Shown: positions 25,385 through 33,479, counted from the stretch's first letter. The stretch: DNA of 64,000 nucleotides from VAYN01 sp963715475 (GCA_963715475.1 OY970241.1:992001-1056000); one strand, 5' to 3'. Numbers and translations: made by a program. The notes: a model not told the origin generated them from the letters alone.

Positions 25385-26122
25385 ATGAGCGCCGAAGCCG
25401 CAGTCAAACCGCTGCCCCGGCGGGGCAGGTTCTGGGTCGCCGGCCTGCTCGCCCTGGGCCTGATCGGCCTCGGCTACACGATCGTCCAGGTCTCGACCCG
25501 CAAGCCCGACAAGGAAATCGTCCACGTCCAGGGGATCAACGAAGCCCAGGAACTGTTCGGCGGGGTCCCCCAGGAAGGCGACCGGCTGGGCTCGAGCGAC
25601 GCCCCGGTGACGATCCAGGTCTTCAACGACATCCAGTGCTCGAGCTGCCGCGACGATTTCCTCAGGACCGTCCCCGGCCTGATGGAAAAGTACGTTCGCC
25701 CCGGCGACGTGAAGCTGCTCTGGCGCCACTACTCGAACTCCGAATCGCCCGAGGAGCTCGGCTTCTACGGGGCCGAGGCGGCCGCCGAACAGGGCTACGG
25801 CTGGCAGTTCATCTACCTCTTCTTCCGCACCCAGGCGGAAGCGAAGCGCTTCACCAGCCAGCGCACCTTCGAAAACTTCGAGACCTCGATCGCCGGCGGC
25901 GTCGAGGAACTGGAAATCGAAGAATGGAAGCGCGACCTCGAAAAGGGCAAGGTCTCGGGCAGCGCGATCAAGAGACGGCTCGAATCCTCGGAGGAACTCG
26001 GCCGCAGCCTCGGCATCCGGGTCGGCCAGGGGATGGTCGTCAACGGCCCGAACGGGACCAGGACCCTGCAGGAAGGCCCCTCCCTCGCCGAGGTCGAACG
26101 GGCGATCGGCGAAGTCGAATAG
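25385..26122 (+). CDS. Membrane-anchored DsbA/thioredoxin-fold protein
   Basis: 245 residues. A single N-terminal membrane segment (about 17-36) anchors a thioredoxin-fold domain outside the cell. The redox motif C85-S-S-C88 follows the strand APVTIQVFNDIQ, and the late GIRVGQGMVVNG segment holds the fold's cis-loop region, although the usual Pro is not obvious (VGQGM replaces VxGTP). It probably oxidises or reduces thiols of exported proteins. It converges on a hydrolase gene with a conserved-loop hairpin between. Confidence 0.85.
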   Translation: MSAEAAVKPLPRRGRFWVAGLLALGLIGLGYTIVQVSTRKPDKEIVHVQGINEAQELFGGVPQEGDRLGSSDAPVTIQVFNDIQCSSCRDDFLRTVPGLMEKYVRPGDVKLLWRHYSNSESPEELGFYGAEAAAEQGYGWQFIYLFFRTQAEAKRFTSQRTFENFETSIAGGVEELEIEEWKRDLEKGKVSGSAIKRRLESSEELGRSLGIRVGQGMVVNGPNGTRTLQEGPSLAEVERAIGEVE

Positions 26123-26139
26123 CGGCGATCGCGCGGGCC

Positions 26140-26176
26140 GGGCGACTTTGTCGACTACTGGTTTGCAAAGTCGCCC
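26140..26176. terminator. Hairpin with conserved loop, copy 2 (dsbA-like/hydrolase)
   Basis: GGGCGACTTTG (26140-26150) and CAAAGTCGCCC (26166-26176) form a perfect 11-bp stem with loop TCGACTACTGGTTTG. The stem differs from copy 1 at 20612 but the loop region keeps GTCRACYACYGGTTTGCA. As in copy 1 it separates convergent genes. Confidence 0.65.
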
Positions 26177-26187
26177 ACGGGGGCGAG

Positions 26188-27114
26188 CTAGGCGACGCGG
26201 CGCAGCCGCGCCCGCCGGGCGATCACGTCGCGCCACTCGGAGTCGACGATCTGGGCGGGGGCGGTGGTGGCGAGCCAGTCGCCGAGCACGGCGGCCAGCC
26301 CCTCCGGGTCTTCGAGGTTGGGGAAGTGGGCGGCGCGGGGGAGGGCCTCGAAGCGGCAGTTGGGGATCGAGCGCTGGGCCTCGAGCCCGTGCGCGAGCGG
26401 GATCGTGCGGTCGCGCTCGCCCCAGACGATCAGCGTCGGCATCTCGCCCAGCAGGTAGAGGCGGTCGCGGGCGCTGACCTTCTGGCCCTGGACGTCGATC
26501 ACCGCGCGCAGGGTCTGCAGGAAGGCGCGGCGGGAGCCCGGCTCCTGCAGGGGGCCGAGGGCGCGCGCCACCGCGGCCAGGTAGACGCCGGTCGAGTTGC
26601 CGCGCTCGCGCAGGCGGGCCCCCGCCGCGGCGAGGCCGCCGACGATCCGCGGCCGCGTCGCCAGCCGCAGGAGGCCGGCGGAGCCCGGCAGCGCCGCCCC
26701 GCGCAGCAGCGGGCTGACGTCGTGGCCGAGGCCGCCGCTGGAGATCAGCGCCAGCCGCTCGGTGCGCTGGGGGAACTGGTAGAAGAACTGCATCGCGACG
26801 CCGCCGCCGAGCGAGTGGCCGACGATCGTCGCCCGCTCGACCCCGATCGTCGTCAGCAGGTCGCGGATCGCCGCCGCGTGGGCGCCGAGCGAGTAGTCGC
26901 CGCGCGGCGTCGCCGCGTCGCCGTGGCCGATCAGGTCCGGCGCGATCACCCGGTAGGAGCCGGCCAGCCGCCCCGCCACCTGCTCCCAGTGCCGCGAGGA
27001 GTTGATCATCCCGTGGATCAGGACCACGTCGGGCCCGCTGCCGGCGACCCGGTAGACGGCCCGGTGGCCGTGCAGCTGGGCCTCGTGGACCTCGAAGACG
27101 GGGGCGGCGTCCAT
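26188..27114 (-). CDS. Alpha/beta hydrolase
   Basis: 308 residues from the minus-strand ATG at 27114 (MDAAPVFEVHEAQLHG). The oxyanion turn HGMINSSRHW, nucleophile elbow GHSLGGG, the acid in LIVWGERDRTIP and the histidine in ALPRAAHFPNLEDPE make the complete catalytic triad. Substrate unknown; the fold covers esterases, lipases, epoxide hydrolases and C-C hydrolases. The frame continues upstream for over 400 bases through unrelated sequence, including the EncFtn-like gene on the other strand, so I took the conserved start. Confidence 0.88.
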   Translation of the reverse strand: MDAAPVFEVHEAQLHGHRAVYRVAGSGPDVVLIHGMINSSRHWEQVAGRLAGSYRVIAPDLIGHGDAATPRGDYSLGAHAAAIRDLLTTIGVERATIVGHSLGGGVAMQFFYQFPQRTERLALISSGGLGHDVSPLLRGAALPGSAGLLRLATRPRIVGGLAAAGARLRERGNSTGVYLAAVARALGPLQEPGSRRAFLQTLRAVIDVQGQKVSARDRLYLLGEMPTLIVWGERDRTIPLAHGLEAQRSIPNCRFEALPRAAHFPNLEDPEGLAAVLGDWLATTAPAQIVDSEWRDVIARRARLRRVA

Positions 27115-27271
27115 CGCCAGACGATAGCGCCCGGCCCGCGCCTCTCCGCGCCGATCGCGCGGTCCGCGCCCTCGGCCCGTCACCGGGGTGACACGAGCGC
27201 CGGGTCGGGGTGCTTCAGGAGGCGCCCGGCGGGTATTGCGAGCCCGAAGGACAAGCGACGAAAGGACGCAG

Positions 27272-27586
27272 ATGGGATTCGACCAGTACCACGAGCCGCC
27301 GGCCGAGCTGCCGGCGGAGGCCCGCACCTTCGCCCGCATCTCCGCCTCGCTGACCGAGGAGGCGGAGGCGATCGGCTGGTACGCGCAGCGCCTGGCGGTC
27401 GAGCCCGACGCCGAGGCGCGGGCGATCATGCGCAACGCCCAGAAGGAGGAGTTCAAGCACTTCTGCATGGACCTCGAGTTCCTGCTGCGCCGCGAGCCGC
27501 TCTGGCGCGAAATCGCCGACGGCATCCTGCTCAGCGACGGCGACATCGTCGAGGAGGCCGACGAGTCCGAGGAGGACGCCGGCTGA
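27272..27586 (+). CDS. Encapsulated-ferritin-like (EncFtn family) protein
   Basis: 104 residues from an ATG preceded by AAAGGA. It opens GFDQYHEPPAELPAEA and has two long helices. Residues E30, E32, W36, Y37, E60 and H63 match, with a constant offset of two, the ferroxidase residues E32, E34, W38, Y39, E62 and H65 that I recall for Rhodospirillum rubrum EncFtn. This family forms a ring-shaped ferroxidase, usually loaded into encapsulin nanocompartments to store iron. The acidic C-terminal end (VEEADESEEDAG) may be the remnant of a targeting peptide, but a typical cargo-loading sequence is not obvious. No encapsulin gene lies nearby. Confidence 0.82.
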   Translation: MGFDQYHEPPAELPAEARTFARISASLTEEAEAIGWYAQRLAVEPDAEARAIMRNAQKEEFKHFCMDLEFLLRREPLWREIADGILLSDGDIVEEADESEEDAG

Positions 27587-27615
27587 GGCCGAGCTCGACG
27601 GGTGCTTCGTCTTCA

Positions 27616-27689
27616 TCGGGGCGCCCGGATTTGAACCGGGGACCTCACCGACCCGAACGGTGCGCGCTACCAGGCTGCGCCACGCCCCG
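27616..27689 (-). tRNA. tRNA-Pro (anticodon CGG)
   Basis: On the minus strand the 74 bases fold as a full cloverleaf: acceptor CGGGGCG/CGCCCCG with discriminator A, D arm GCGC-AGCCTGGTA-GCGC, anticodon arm CACCG-TTCGGGT-CGGTG with CGG at positions 34-36, variable loop AGGTC and T arm CCCGG-TTCAAAT-CCGGG. It reads CCG, a preferred proline codon in such G+C-rich DNA. The CCA end is not encoded. Confidence 0.97.
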
Positions 27690-27698
27690 AGAGTGCCG

Positions 27699-27704
27699 AT
27701 TATC
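27699..27704 (-). promoter_or_regulatory. Putative -10 box of tRNA-Pro
   Basis: The minus strand reads GATAAT ending nine bases before the first base of the tRNA, a good match for an actinobacterial -10. A matching -35 is not evident in the very G+C-rich sequence upstream. Confidence 0.5.
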
Positions 27705-27780
27705 TCAGAGGTGGGGCCGCCGGCGCGGGGAGGGGGCGCGGCCGCTACTTTGAGCGCGTGGGCGGTTCCACTCAGTGACG

Positions 27781-28911
27781 ATGGCGCGGAGGCTGATCCC
27801 GATCCCGATCCTGCTGGCGATGGCGGTGCTGGCGGCGGCTTTGCCGGCTGCCGCCTCGGCCTACCTGCCGCCGGGCTTCATCGGCATCTCGCCCCAGAAC
27901 CCGGGGACGGCGAAGGACTACGGGCTGATGGCGGAGGCCGGCATCCACAGCGTCCGCTTCCCGCTCTACTGGAACCAGATCGAGCCGGAGAACCCCGCCT
28001 TCTCGGAACGGCGCTGGGGCGCCTTCGACCAGGAAGTGCGGCTGGCGGCCGAAGCCGGGCTGGAAATCTTCCCCTTCATCACCTCGACGCCGCGCTGGGT
28101 GGCGGGGGAGGCGATCGACATGCCGGTCGCCAACCGCCGGCAGCGCCGGGCCTGGGCCTCGTTCATCCGGGCCGCGGTGAGGCGCTACGGCCCCGGCGGC
28201 AGCTTCTGGCGCGAAGAAGGCGACCTGCCCTACCTCCCGGTGCGCCGCTGGGAGATCTGGAACGAGGAGAACATCGTCACCTTCGCCACCCGTCCCGAAC
28301 CGCGGCGCTTCGCGACGCTGATCCGGATCGCCGGCCGGGTGATCCACCGCGAAGCGCCGGGCTCGAAAGCGATCGTCGGCGGGCTCTTCGGCCGGCCGCT
28401 GCAGATCCCCCCGAACGTGGCTTCCGGCGACTTCCTCTCGCGCTTCTACCGCGCCGGCCACGTCAAGAAGTATTTCGACGGGGTGGCCCTGCACCCCTAC
28501 GTCGCCGACGCGCGGGCGATGGGGGCGCAGCTGGCCAACCTGCGGCGGATCATGCGGCGCCACCACGACGGCGCCACGCCGCTCTACGTGACCGAGCTCG
28601 GCTGGGGCTCGGCCAGCGGCCCGACCCGCTGGCAGCGCGGCCTCTGGGGCCAGGCCTACCAGCTCTCGAAGAGCTTCGCGATGCTCTCCGCCAACCGCAG
28701 GCGCTGGCGGGTCGGCGGGGTCTGGTGGTTCACCTGGTCCGACGAAGGCGGGACCTGCGTGTTCTGCGGCTCGGCCGGGCTGCTGACCCGCGGCCGCGAA
28801 GCGAAGCCGGCCTGGTACCGCTTCAACGAATGGACCGGCGGCGACGCCGCGGCGGTGCCGAGGATCGGCAGCGGCAAGCTCGCGCAGGCCGAAGAACTCG
28901 CGCCCGAATAG
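27781..28911 (+). CDS. Secreted glycoside hydrolase of the clan-A (TIM-barrel) type
   Basis: 376 residues from the ATG at 27781 (a GTG two codons earlier is possible). A signal peptide (RRLIPIPILLAMAVLAAALPAAASA) precedes the mature protein. The barrel shows the clan-A pair: the acid/base Glu in WEIWNEENI and the nucleophile Glu in LYVTELGWGS, with VRFPLYWNQIEP early on. It resembles GH5/GH39-like proteins that act on beta-linked polysaccharides; the substrate cannot be told. It lies alone between tRNA-Pro and sodA. Confidence 0.85.
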   Translation: MARRLIPIPILLAMAVLAAALPAAASAYLPPGFIGISPQNPGTAKDYGLMAEAGIHSVRFPLYWNQIEPENPAFSERRWGAFDQEVRLAAEAGLEIFPFITSTPRWVAGEAIDMPVANRRQRRAWASFIRAAVRRYGPGGSFWREEGDLPYLPVRRWEIWNEENIVTFATRPEPRRFATLIRIAGRVIHREAPGSKAIVGGLFGRPLQIPPNVASGDFLSRFYRAGHVKKYFDGVALHPYVADARAMGAQLANLRRIMRRHHDGATPLYVTELGWGSASGPTRWQRGLWGQAYQLSKSFAMLSANRRRWRVGGVWWFTWSDEGGTCVFCGSAGLLTRGREAKPAWYRFNEWTGGDAAAVPRIGSGKLAQAEELAPE

Positions 28912-28954
28912 CTAGGCTCCGACTCGGACTTCAAACCCGAGAAAAGGAGCTGCG

Positions 28955-29554
28955 ATGGCTTTCTCCGTGCCTGACCTGCCGTACCCCTACGACGCGCTCG
29001 AGCCCCACATCGACGAGGAAACGATGCGCATCCACCACGACAAGCACCACCAGGCCTACGTCGACAAGGCCAACGCCGCCCTCGAGGGCACCGAGTGGGC
29101 CGACCGCGACGTCGAGGACGTCCTCCGCAACCTCTCCTCGCTGCCCGGCGACAAGCAGGGCCCGGTCCGCAACAACGCCGGCGGCCACTACAACCACACC
29201 CTCTTCTGGCAGATGATGAGCCCCGACGGCGGCGGCGAGCCCGGCGGCGAGCTGGGCGCGGCGATCGCCGAGACCTTCGGCTCCTTCGACTCCTTCAAGG
29301 AGGAGTTCAAAAACGCCGGCATCGCCCGCTTCGGCTCCGGCTGGGCCTGGCTGGTCAAGGACTCCTCCGGCCTGGCGGTGATCTCGACCCCGAACCAGGA
29401 CTCGCCGATCTCCGACGGGACCACGCCGCTGCTCGGCTGCGACGTCTGGGAGCACGCCTACTACCTCAAGTACCAGAACAAGCGCCCCGAATACCTCGAC
29501 GCCTTCTGGAACGTCGTCAACTGGGACTACGTCGCGGAGAGGTTCGCCTCGTAA
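28955..29554 (+). CDS. sodA: Superoxide dismutase, Mn/Fe type
   Basis: 199 residues, normal length. The metal ligands are in HHDKHHQAYVDKAN (His), GGHYNHTLFW (His), and DVWEHAYYLKY (Asp and His). It converts superoxide to oxygen and peroxide in the cytosol. Metal choice cannot be decided from sequence alone, so the symbol is tentative. AAAGGAG lies 7 bases before the ATG. Its last 28 bases overlap the end of the convergent GMC oxidoreductase gene. Confidence 0.95.
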   Translation: MAFSVPDLPYPYDALEPHIDEETMRIHHDKHHQAYVDKANAALEGTEWADRDVEDVLRNLSSLPGDKQGPVRNNAGGHYNHTLFWQMMSPDGGGEPGGELGAAIAETFGSFDSFKEEFKNAGIARFGSGWAWLVKDSSGLAVISTPNQDSPISDGTTPLLGCDVWEHAYYLKYQNKRPEYLDAFWNVVNWDYVAERFAS

Positions 29555-31152
29555 TCGCGTTGCTCTGAGGCTGCGGGAACCTCGCTCATCGCGTGCTCGG
29601 CTAGTGCGGTGATCGTCAGGCTGGGGTTGACGCCGACGTTCGCCGGCACCGCCGAGCCGTCGCAGACGAGCAGGTTCTCGTAGCCGAAGACCCGCTGGCG
29701 GGCGTCGACGACGCCGTCCTCGGGACCGTGGCCGATCACCGCGCCGCCGAGGATGTGGGCGGTGCTCGGCACGTTGAAGAGGGCCTCGGTGACCGAGCTC
29801 TGGGCGATGCCGCCGGTCCGCTTCGCGAGCCATTCGGCGGCGTCGTTGGCGACCGGGATGAAGGTCGGGTTCGGCTTCTCGGGGTCCTGCTCGGTCTGCA
29901 GCCGGACGCTGCCCGAGCGCTGCAGCTTCGGCCGCAGCGCGATCGCGTTGTCGAGCGTCTGCATCACCAGGAGGATGATCGTGCGCCGCGACCAGCCCTG
30001 CGGCCACAGCACCTTGGCGAAGCGGACCGGGTGGCGGACGATCTGCCCGAGCAGCTTCAGCGGCCGGGTGACGCGGGTGCCGTCCCCCACCAGCAGGGTG
30101 TAGAGCAGGCTCATCGAGTCGCCGTCCCTGCCGTAGCTGACGGTCTCGATGTGGGTGTCTGGGTCGGGGTAGATGCTGCCGCTGATCGCCACCCTCTTGG
30201 TCAGGTCGCCGGGGTAGTCCTCGGGGACGGTGACGGCGAGGATCATCTCGCTGTTGGTGCGGACCAGCTCGCCGAGCCGGTCGGAGATGCGCGGCAGGGA
30301 GCCGCCGAGGCGGCAGCGCTGCAGCAGCTTGTTGGTGCCGAGGGCGCCGCCGGCGACGACGACGCCGCGGGCGCGGATCGTGCGGCGGCCGCGGCCGGGG
30401 ATCATCCCCGAGCGCTCGCTCGCGATCTCATAGCCCTCGCTGCCGTCCTCGGCGCCGAGCGGGCGGATCGCGGTCACGGTGCGGTCGGGGATCACCTCGA
30501 CCCCGAGCTTTTCGGCCAGGTAGAGGTAGTTCTTGACCAGCGTGTTCTTGGCTCCGTGCGGGCAGCCGACCATGCAGCGGCCGCAGAAGCTGCAGCCGGT
30601 CCGGTCCGGCCCCTCGCCGCCGAAGTACGGGTCGGGGACGGTCTGCCCGGGGCGGCCGAAGAAGATCCCGACGGGGGTCTTGCGGTAGCTGTCGCCGACG
30701 CCGATCCGCTCGCCGTACTCGCGCAGGAGGTCGTCGGCGGCGTCGTCGGTCTCGACCTCGGCGACGCCGAGCATCCGCTGTGCCTCGGCGTAGTGCGGGG
30801 CGAGCTCGCTCTCCCAGTCGGCGAGGTCGCTCCACTGCGGGTCCCGGAAGAACTTCGAGGGCGGTTTGTAGAGGGTGCAGGCGTAGCCGAGGCTGCCGCC
30901 GCCGACCCCCGAGCCGCTGACCACCGAGACGTCCTTGAAGGTGGAGAGGCGGAAGATTCCGCGCAGGCCGAGGCGCGGCGCCCAGAAGTAGCGGCGCAGG
31001 TCCCAGGTCGACTTCGGGAAGTCCTTGTCGGCGAAGCGCCTGCCGCACTCCAGGACGGCTACCCGGTAGCCCTTTTCGGCCAGGCGCAGCGCCGAGACCG
31101 AGCCCCCGAAGCCGGAGCCGACGACAACCCAGTCGTAGTCGTACCGGCTCAT
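29527..31152 (-). CDS. GMC-family FAD oxidoreductase, cholesterol-oxidase (ChoD)-like
   Basis: 541 residues. The FAD-binding GxGxxG motif is VVGSGFGGSVSALRLAEKG at the N terminus; the GMC second motif VSGSGVGGGSLGYA follows. A cysteine cluster CSFCGRCMVGCPHGAKNTL near residue 190 is typical of the actinobacterial ChoD-like subgroup and looks like an iron-sulphur site. The C-terminal HILGGAVIG and NVGVNPSLTITALAEH blocks hold the catalytic His and Asn region. It probably oxidises a sterol or other alcohol. The 3' end overlaps sodA. Confidence 0.88.
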   Translation of the reverse strand: MSRYDYDWVVVGSGFGGSVSALRLAEKGYRVAVLECGRRFADKDFPKSTWDLRRYFWAPRLGLRGIFRLSTFKDVSVVSGSGVGGGSLGYACTLYKPPSKFFRDPQWSDLADWESELAPHYAEAQRMLGVAEVETDDAADDLLREYGERIGVGDSYRKTPVGIFFGRPGQTVPDPYFGGEGPDRTGCSFCGRCMVGCPHGAKNTLVKNYLYLAEKLGVEVIPDRTVTAIRPLGAEDGSEGYEIASERSGMIPGRGRRTIRARGVVVAGGALGTNKLLQRCRLGGSLPRISDRLGELVRTNSEMILAVTVPEDYPGDLTKRVAISGSIYPDPDTHIETVSYGRDGDSMSLLYTLLVGDGTRVTRPLKLLGQIVRHPVRFAKVLWPQGWSRRTIILLVMQTLDNAIALRPKLQRSGSVRLQTEQDPEKPNPTFIPVANDAAEWLAKRTGGIAQSSVTEALFNVPSTAHILGGAVIGHGPEDGVVDARQRVFGYENLLVCDGSAVPANVGVNPSLTITALAEHAMSEVPAASEQRDYEANLSAT

Positions 31153-31177
31153 CAGCCAGCCCAGCCTATCGGGCTGC

Positions 31178-31372
31178 TCAGGCCTCGCCCGGCTCCAGCG
31201 GCCGGAAATCGGTGGTGCGGGCCCCGCAGACCGGGCAGAACCAGTCCTTGGGGATGTCCTCGAAGGCGGTGCCGGGCGGGATGCCGCCGTCGGGGTCGCC
31301 GATCGCCGGGTCGTAGATGAAGCCGCAGCTCTCGCAGATCCAGAGAGTCGCTTCTTTGGTCTCCGTGGTCAT
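31178..31372 (-). CDS. Rubredoxin
   Basis: 64 residues. The iron site uses C13-x-x-C16 (WICESCGFIYDP) and C46-x-x-C49 (WFCPVCGA), with the typical DxxxGIPPGTxFEDIPxDW between them. It is a small one-electron carrier, often serving alkane hydroxylases or peroxide and superoxide detoxification. It lies downstream of lemA and upstream of the GMC oxidoreductase on the same strand; a link with the dismutase next door is possible but not shown. Confidence 0.96.
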   Translation of the reverse strand: MTTETKEATLWICESCGFIYDPAIGDPDGGIPPGTAFEDIPKDWFCPVCGARTTDFRPLEPGEA

Positions 31373-31402
31373 ACCTGGATTCTAGAGACGCCGCCGCTCT
31401 GG

Positions 31403-31963
31403 CTATTTGTCGAAGCTGACCTGGGGGGTGGCGCGATCGGCCGCTTCGATCTCGAAGTACTCGCGGGCGGTGAAGCCGCCCTGGCCGGCGATGATCGAGC
31501 CCGGGAACTGCTGGATCGAGGTGTTGTAGGACTGCACGTTGGAGTTGTAGATCCGCCGCGAGGCCTGGATCTCGTCCTCCAGCTCGGAGAGGTTGCGGCT
31601 CAGCTGCTGGAAGTTCTCGGTCGCCCGCAGGGTCGGGTAGTTCTCGGCGACGGCGCGCAGTTCGGTCAGCGCCCCGCTCAGTTTCGACTCGGCTTTGGCT
31701 GTGTCGGCAACGCTCGAGGCCTGCATCGCCTCGGCCCGCGCCTTGGTCGCCTTTTCGAAGGTCGCGCTCTCGTGCTCGGCGTAGCCCTTGACCGTCTCGA
31801 CCAGGTTGGGGACGAGGTCGTGGCGCCGTTTGAGCTGCACGTCGATCCCGCTCCAGGACTCGTCGACGCGGTTGCGCGAGGCGATGATCGAGTTGCGCTT
31901 GCCGACGTAGTAGAGGACGGCGAGAACCAGGACGACGACGATGACGATGATGGCGATGGTCAT
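31403..31963 (-). CDS. lemA: LemA family membrane protein
   Basis: 186 residues. One N-terminal membrane segment (IAIIVIVVVLVLAVLYYVG) is followed by YNxxVxxRN-like VDESWSGIDVQLKRRHDLVPNLVETVKGYAEHE, the LemA signature, and a helical bundle ending with YNTSIQQFPGSIIA. Function is poorly known; some LemA proteins take part in envelope stress. It starts next to a long perfect hairpin and is divergent from the 32074 gene. Confidence 0.93.
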   Translation of the reverse strand: MTIAIIVIVVVLVLAVLYYVGKRNSIIASRNRVDESWSGIDVQLKRRHDLVPNLVETVKGYAEHESATFEKATKARAEAMQASSVADTAKAESKLSGALTELRAVAENYPTLRATENFQQLSRNLSELEDEIQASRRIYNSNVQSYNTSIQQFPGSIIAGQGGFTAREYFEIEAADRATPQVSFDK

Positions 31964-32008
31964 TGGGGCTCCTGTGGTGGGACCGGGGCTGTGGGCATCC
32001 TAACGCCG

Positions 32009-32055
32009 CGGCGTTCGTCCTTTGTAGCCCTGTGGGCGACAAAGGACGAACGCCG
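32009..32055. repeat. Perfect 17-bp hairpin in the divergent lemA/32074 gap
   Basis: CGGCGTTCGTCCTTTGT (32009-32025) and its exact complement at 32039-32055 enclose a 13-base loop that itself pairs (GCCC-TGT-GGGC). The flanking genes point away from each other, so it cannot serve as a terminator for either. It may be a small mobile palindrome, a protein-binding site or a 5'-UTR hairpin of the right-hand gene. Confidence 0.7.
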
Positions 32056-32073
32056 GAGACGTAGGATCGCGCC

Positions 32074-32745
32074 GTGGGCGCGAAGCAGGAAGCGCAGGAA
32101 TGGGCCGAGACGGTGCGCCGCTACGGCGAGCGCAACGGGGTGGCCTACGAGCCGGTCGGCGGGATCAACCCGGTCGAGGCGCCGGTGGCGCTCTGCGTCG
32201 GCGGCGTCAACCGGCTGACCGGGCAGCTGACCGAGGGGTTCTGGGGGGCGAGCTGCGACGCCGACGAAAAGGAGGTCGGCGGCCTCTTCGGCAAGGCGGC
32301 GGTGCCGACCGCGGTGCTCGCCAAGGCGCACATGCCCGACCTCGCTCAGGTGGTGCCGGCCTTCAACGTCGAGTCGATCGAGGGCCACGAGGTGGTCACC
32401 CAGCGCTTCCAGCGGCGGGTCGAGTTCGAGTCGATCGACTTCAACCGGCGCTTCCTGGCGACGGTGCCCAAGGAGTACGACCCGGTCTCGCTGCGCGAGC
32501 TGTTCAGCCCCGGCTTCCTCGGCTGGGTGACGACGATGCGCGGCGAGATCGACTTCGGCGTCAACGACCGCCAGCTCTGGTTCCTCTGGCACCTGCGCGA
32601 GCGCAGCGAGGCGGAGCTGAAGGCGGCGCTGAAGAACGCCGGGGAGCTGTTCCGGCGGGTCCAGGGGGAGATGGAGGAGAGCGGCATCCACACCTACCCG
32701 GCCGGCCCCTGGCACGCCGGCCTGGAGCCCTTCCCGGCGAGCTGA
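32074..32745 (+). CDS. Hypothetical protein
   Basis: 223 residues from a GTG. I do not recognise the family. It has no signal peptide or membrane segment. Visible features are an early glycine-rich region (ALCVGGVNRLTGQLTEGFWG), an acidic middle and a helical end (LRERSEAELKAALKNAGELFRRV). Size, composition and codon use match the neighbours, so it is probably a real gene. It is divergent from lemA across the hairpin and converges on the Nudix gene with a 24-base gap. Confidence 0.75.
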   Translation: MGAKQEAQEWAETVRRYGERNGVAYEPVGGINPVEAPVALCVGGVNRLTGQLTEGFWGASCDADEKEVGGLFGKAAVPTAVLAKAHMPDLAQVVPAFNVESIEGHEVVTQRFQRRVEFESIDFNRRFLATVPKEYDPVSLRELFSPGFLGWVTTMRGEIDFGVNDRQLWFLWHLRERSEAELKAALKNAGELFRRVQGEMEESGIHTYPAGPWHAGLEPFPAS

Positions 32746-32769
32746 AGGCCCTGTGGAACCGCGGAACTC

Positions 32770-33414
32770 TCAGGCGGGGTAGTCGGGGTCGCCGGGGAGG
32801 ACGATGCGCGGTTCGGGGCCGTCGTCGGCGATCACCTTGGGCAGGATCGGCTCGACGGTGCGCTCGCGGTAGGCGGCGATCGCCTCCTCGGAGGTCGCGA
32901 ACTCGGCCAGCCAGCCGAGCTGGGTGAGGGTGGGGAAGGAGAGGACGACCTCGCCGGCCGCCTGGGCCGCGAGCGCGGCGGCAGGCTCGAACCAGCGCGC
33001 CTCGGTGGTCTCGACCCCGTCGGGGCGGGGCGGGGTGTGCGGTGGGGCGAGGGCGAGGAAGAACCAGGCGTCGAAGCGGGTCGCGATCAGCTCCGGGGTG
33101 ATCCAGCGGGTGAAGGGGACGAGCTCCTCGCCCGCCTCCAGCTCGATCCCCGCCTCCTCGGCGAGCTCGCGGACCGCGCAGGCGCGCAGGCCCGCCTCCT
33201 CGGCGCCGTCGGCCGCGTCCAGCGAGCCGCCCGGGAAGACCCAGACGCCGGGCATGAACCGCGCCTCCTCGCTGCGACGCAGCAGCAGCACCTCCAGCGC
33301 CCGCTGCGCGTGCTTCCCTCCCCGCCGCAGCAGCACGATCGAGGCCGCCGGCCGCGGCGTCGACGGCGTCCCGAAGTTGGGCTTCTCGGCGGGCCCGCGC
33401 CTGCGCTCCTCCAT
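32770..33414 (-). CDS. Nudix hydrolase
   Basis: 214 residues. The Nudix box spans GGSLDAADGAEEAGLRACAV and RELAEEAGIEL, keeping the REUxEExGU metal-binding helix; a longer loop between the Gly pair and the helix resembles the NUDT19/CoA-pyrophosphatase-like subgroup. The preceding FMPGVWVFPGG is typical. It cleaves nucleoside-diphosphate-linked compounds; the substrate is not clear. It lies after the DUF4349 gene on the same strand, separated by a hairpin repeat. Confidence 0.9.
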   Translation of the reverse strand: MEERRRGPAEKPNFGTPSTPRPAASIVLLRRGGKHAQRALEVLLLRRSEEARFMPGVWVFPGGSLDAADGAEEAGLRACAVRELAEEAGIELEAGEELVPFTRWITPELIATRFDAWFFLALAPPHTPPRPDGVETTEARWFEPAAALAAQAAGEVVLSFPTLTQLGWLAEFATSEEAIAAYRERTVEPILPKVIADDGPEPRIVLPGDPDYPA

Positions 33415-33435
33415 CCCGGGGCAGCTTAACCGGGG

Positions 33436-33479
33436 GTGTCTGACTTCATGTGTCCGTATAGGGGCATGAAGTCAGACAC
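33436..33479. repeat. GTGTCTGACTT hairpin family, copy 1
   Basis: GTGTCTGACTTCATG (33436-33450) and CATGAAGTCAGACAC (33465-33479) form a perfect 15-bp stem with loop TGTCCGTATAGGGG. The core GTGTCTGACTT/AAGTCAGACAC recurs at 44060 and 60238 with different loops. Here it lies between two minus-strand genes. Confidence 0.85.

Noticed and set aside
26123..26187. Possible small RNA gene between the DsbA-like and hydrolase genes
   Set aside because: Only a hairpin fills the 65 bases. A terminator-type or palindromic element explains it without a separate transcript.
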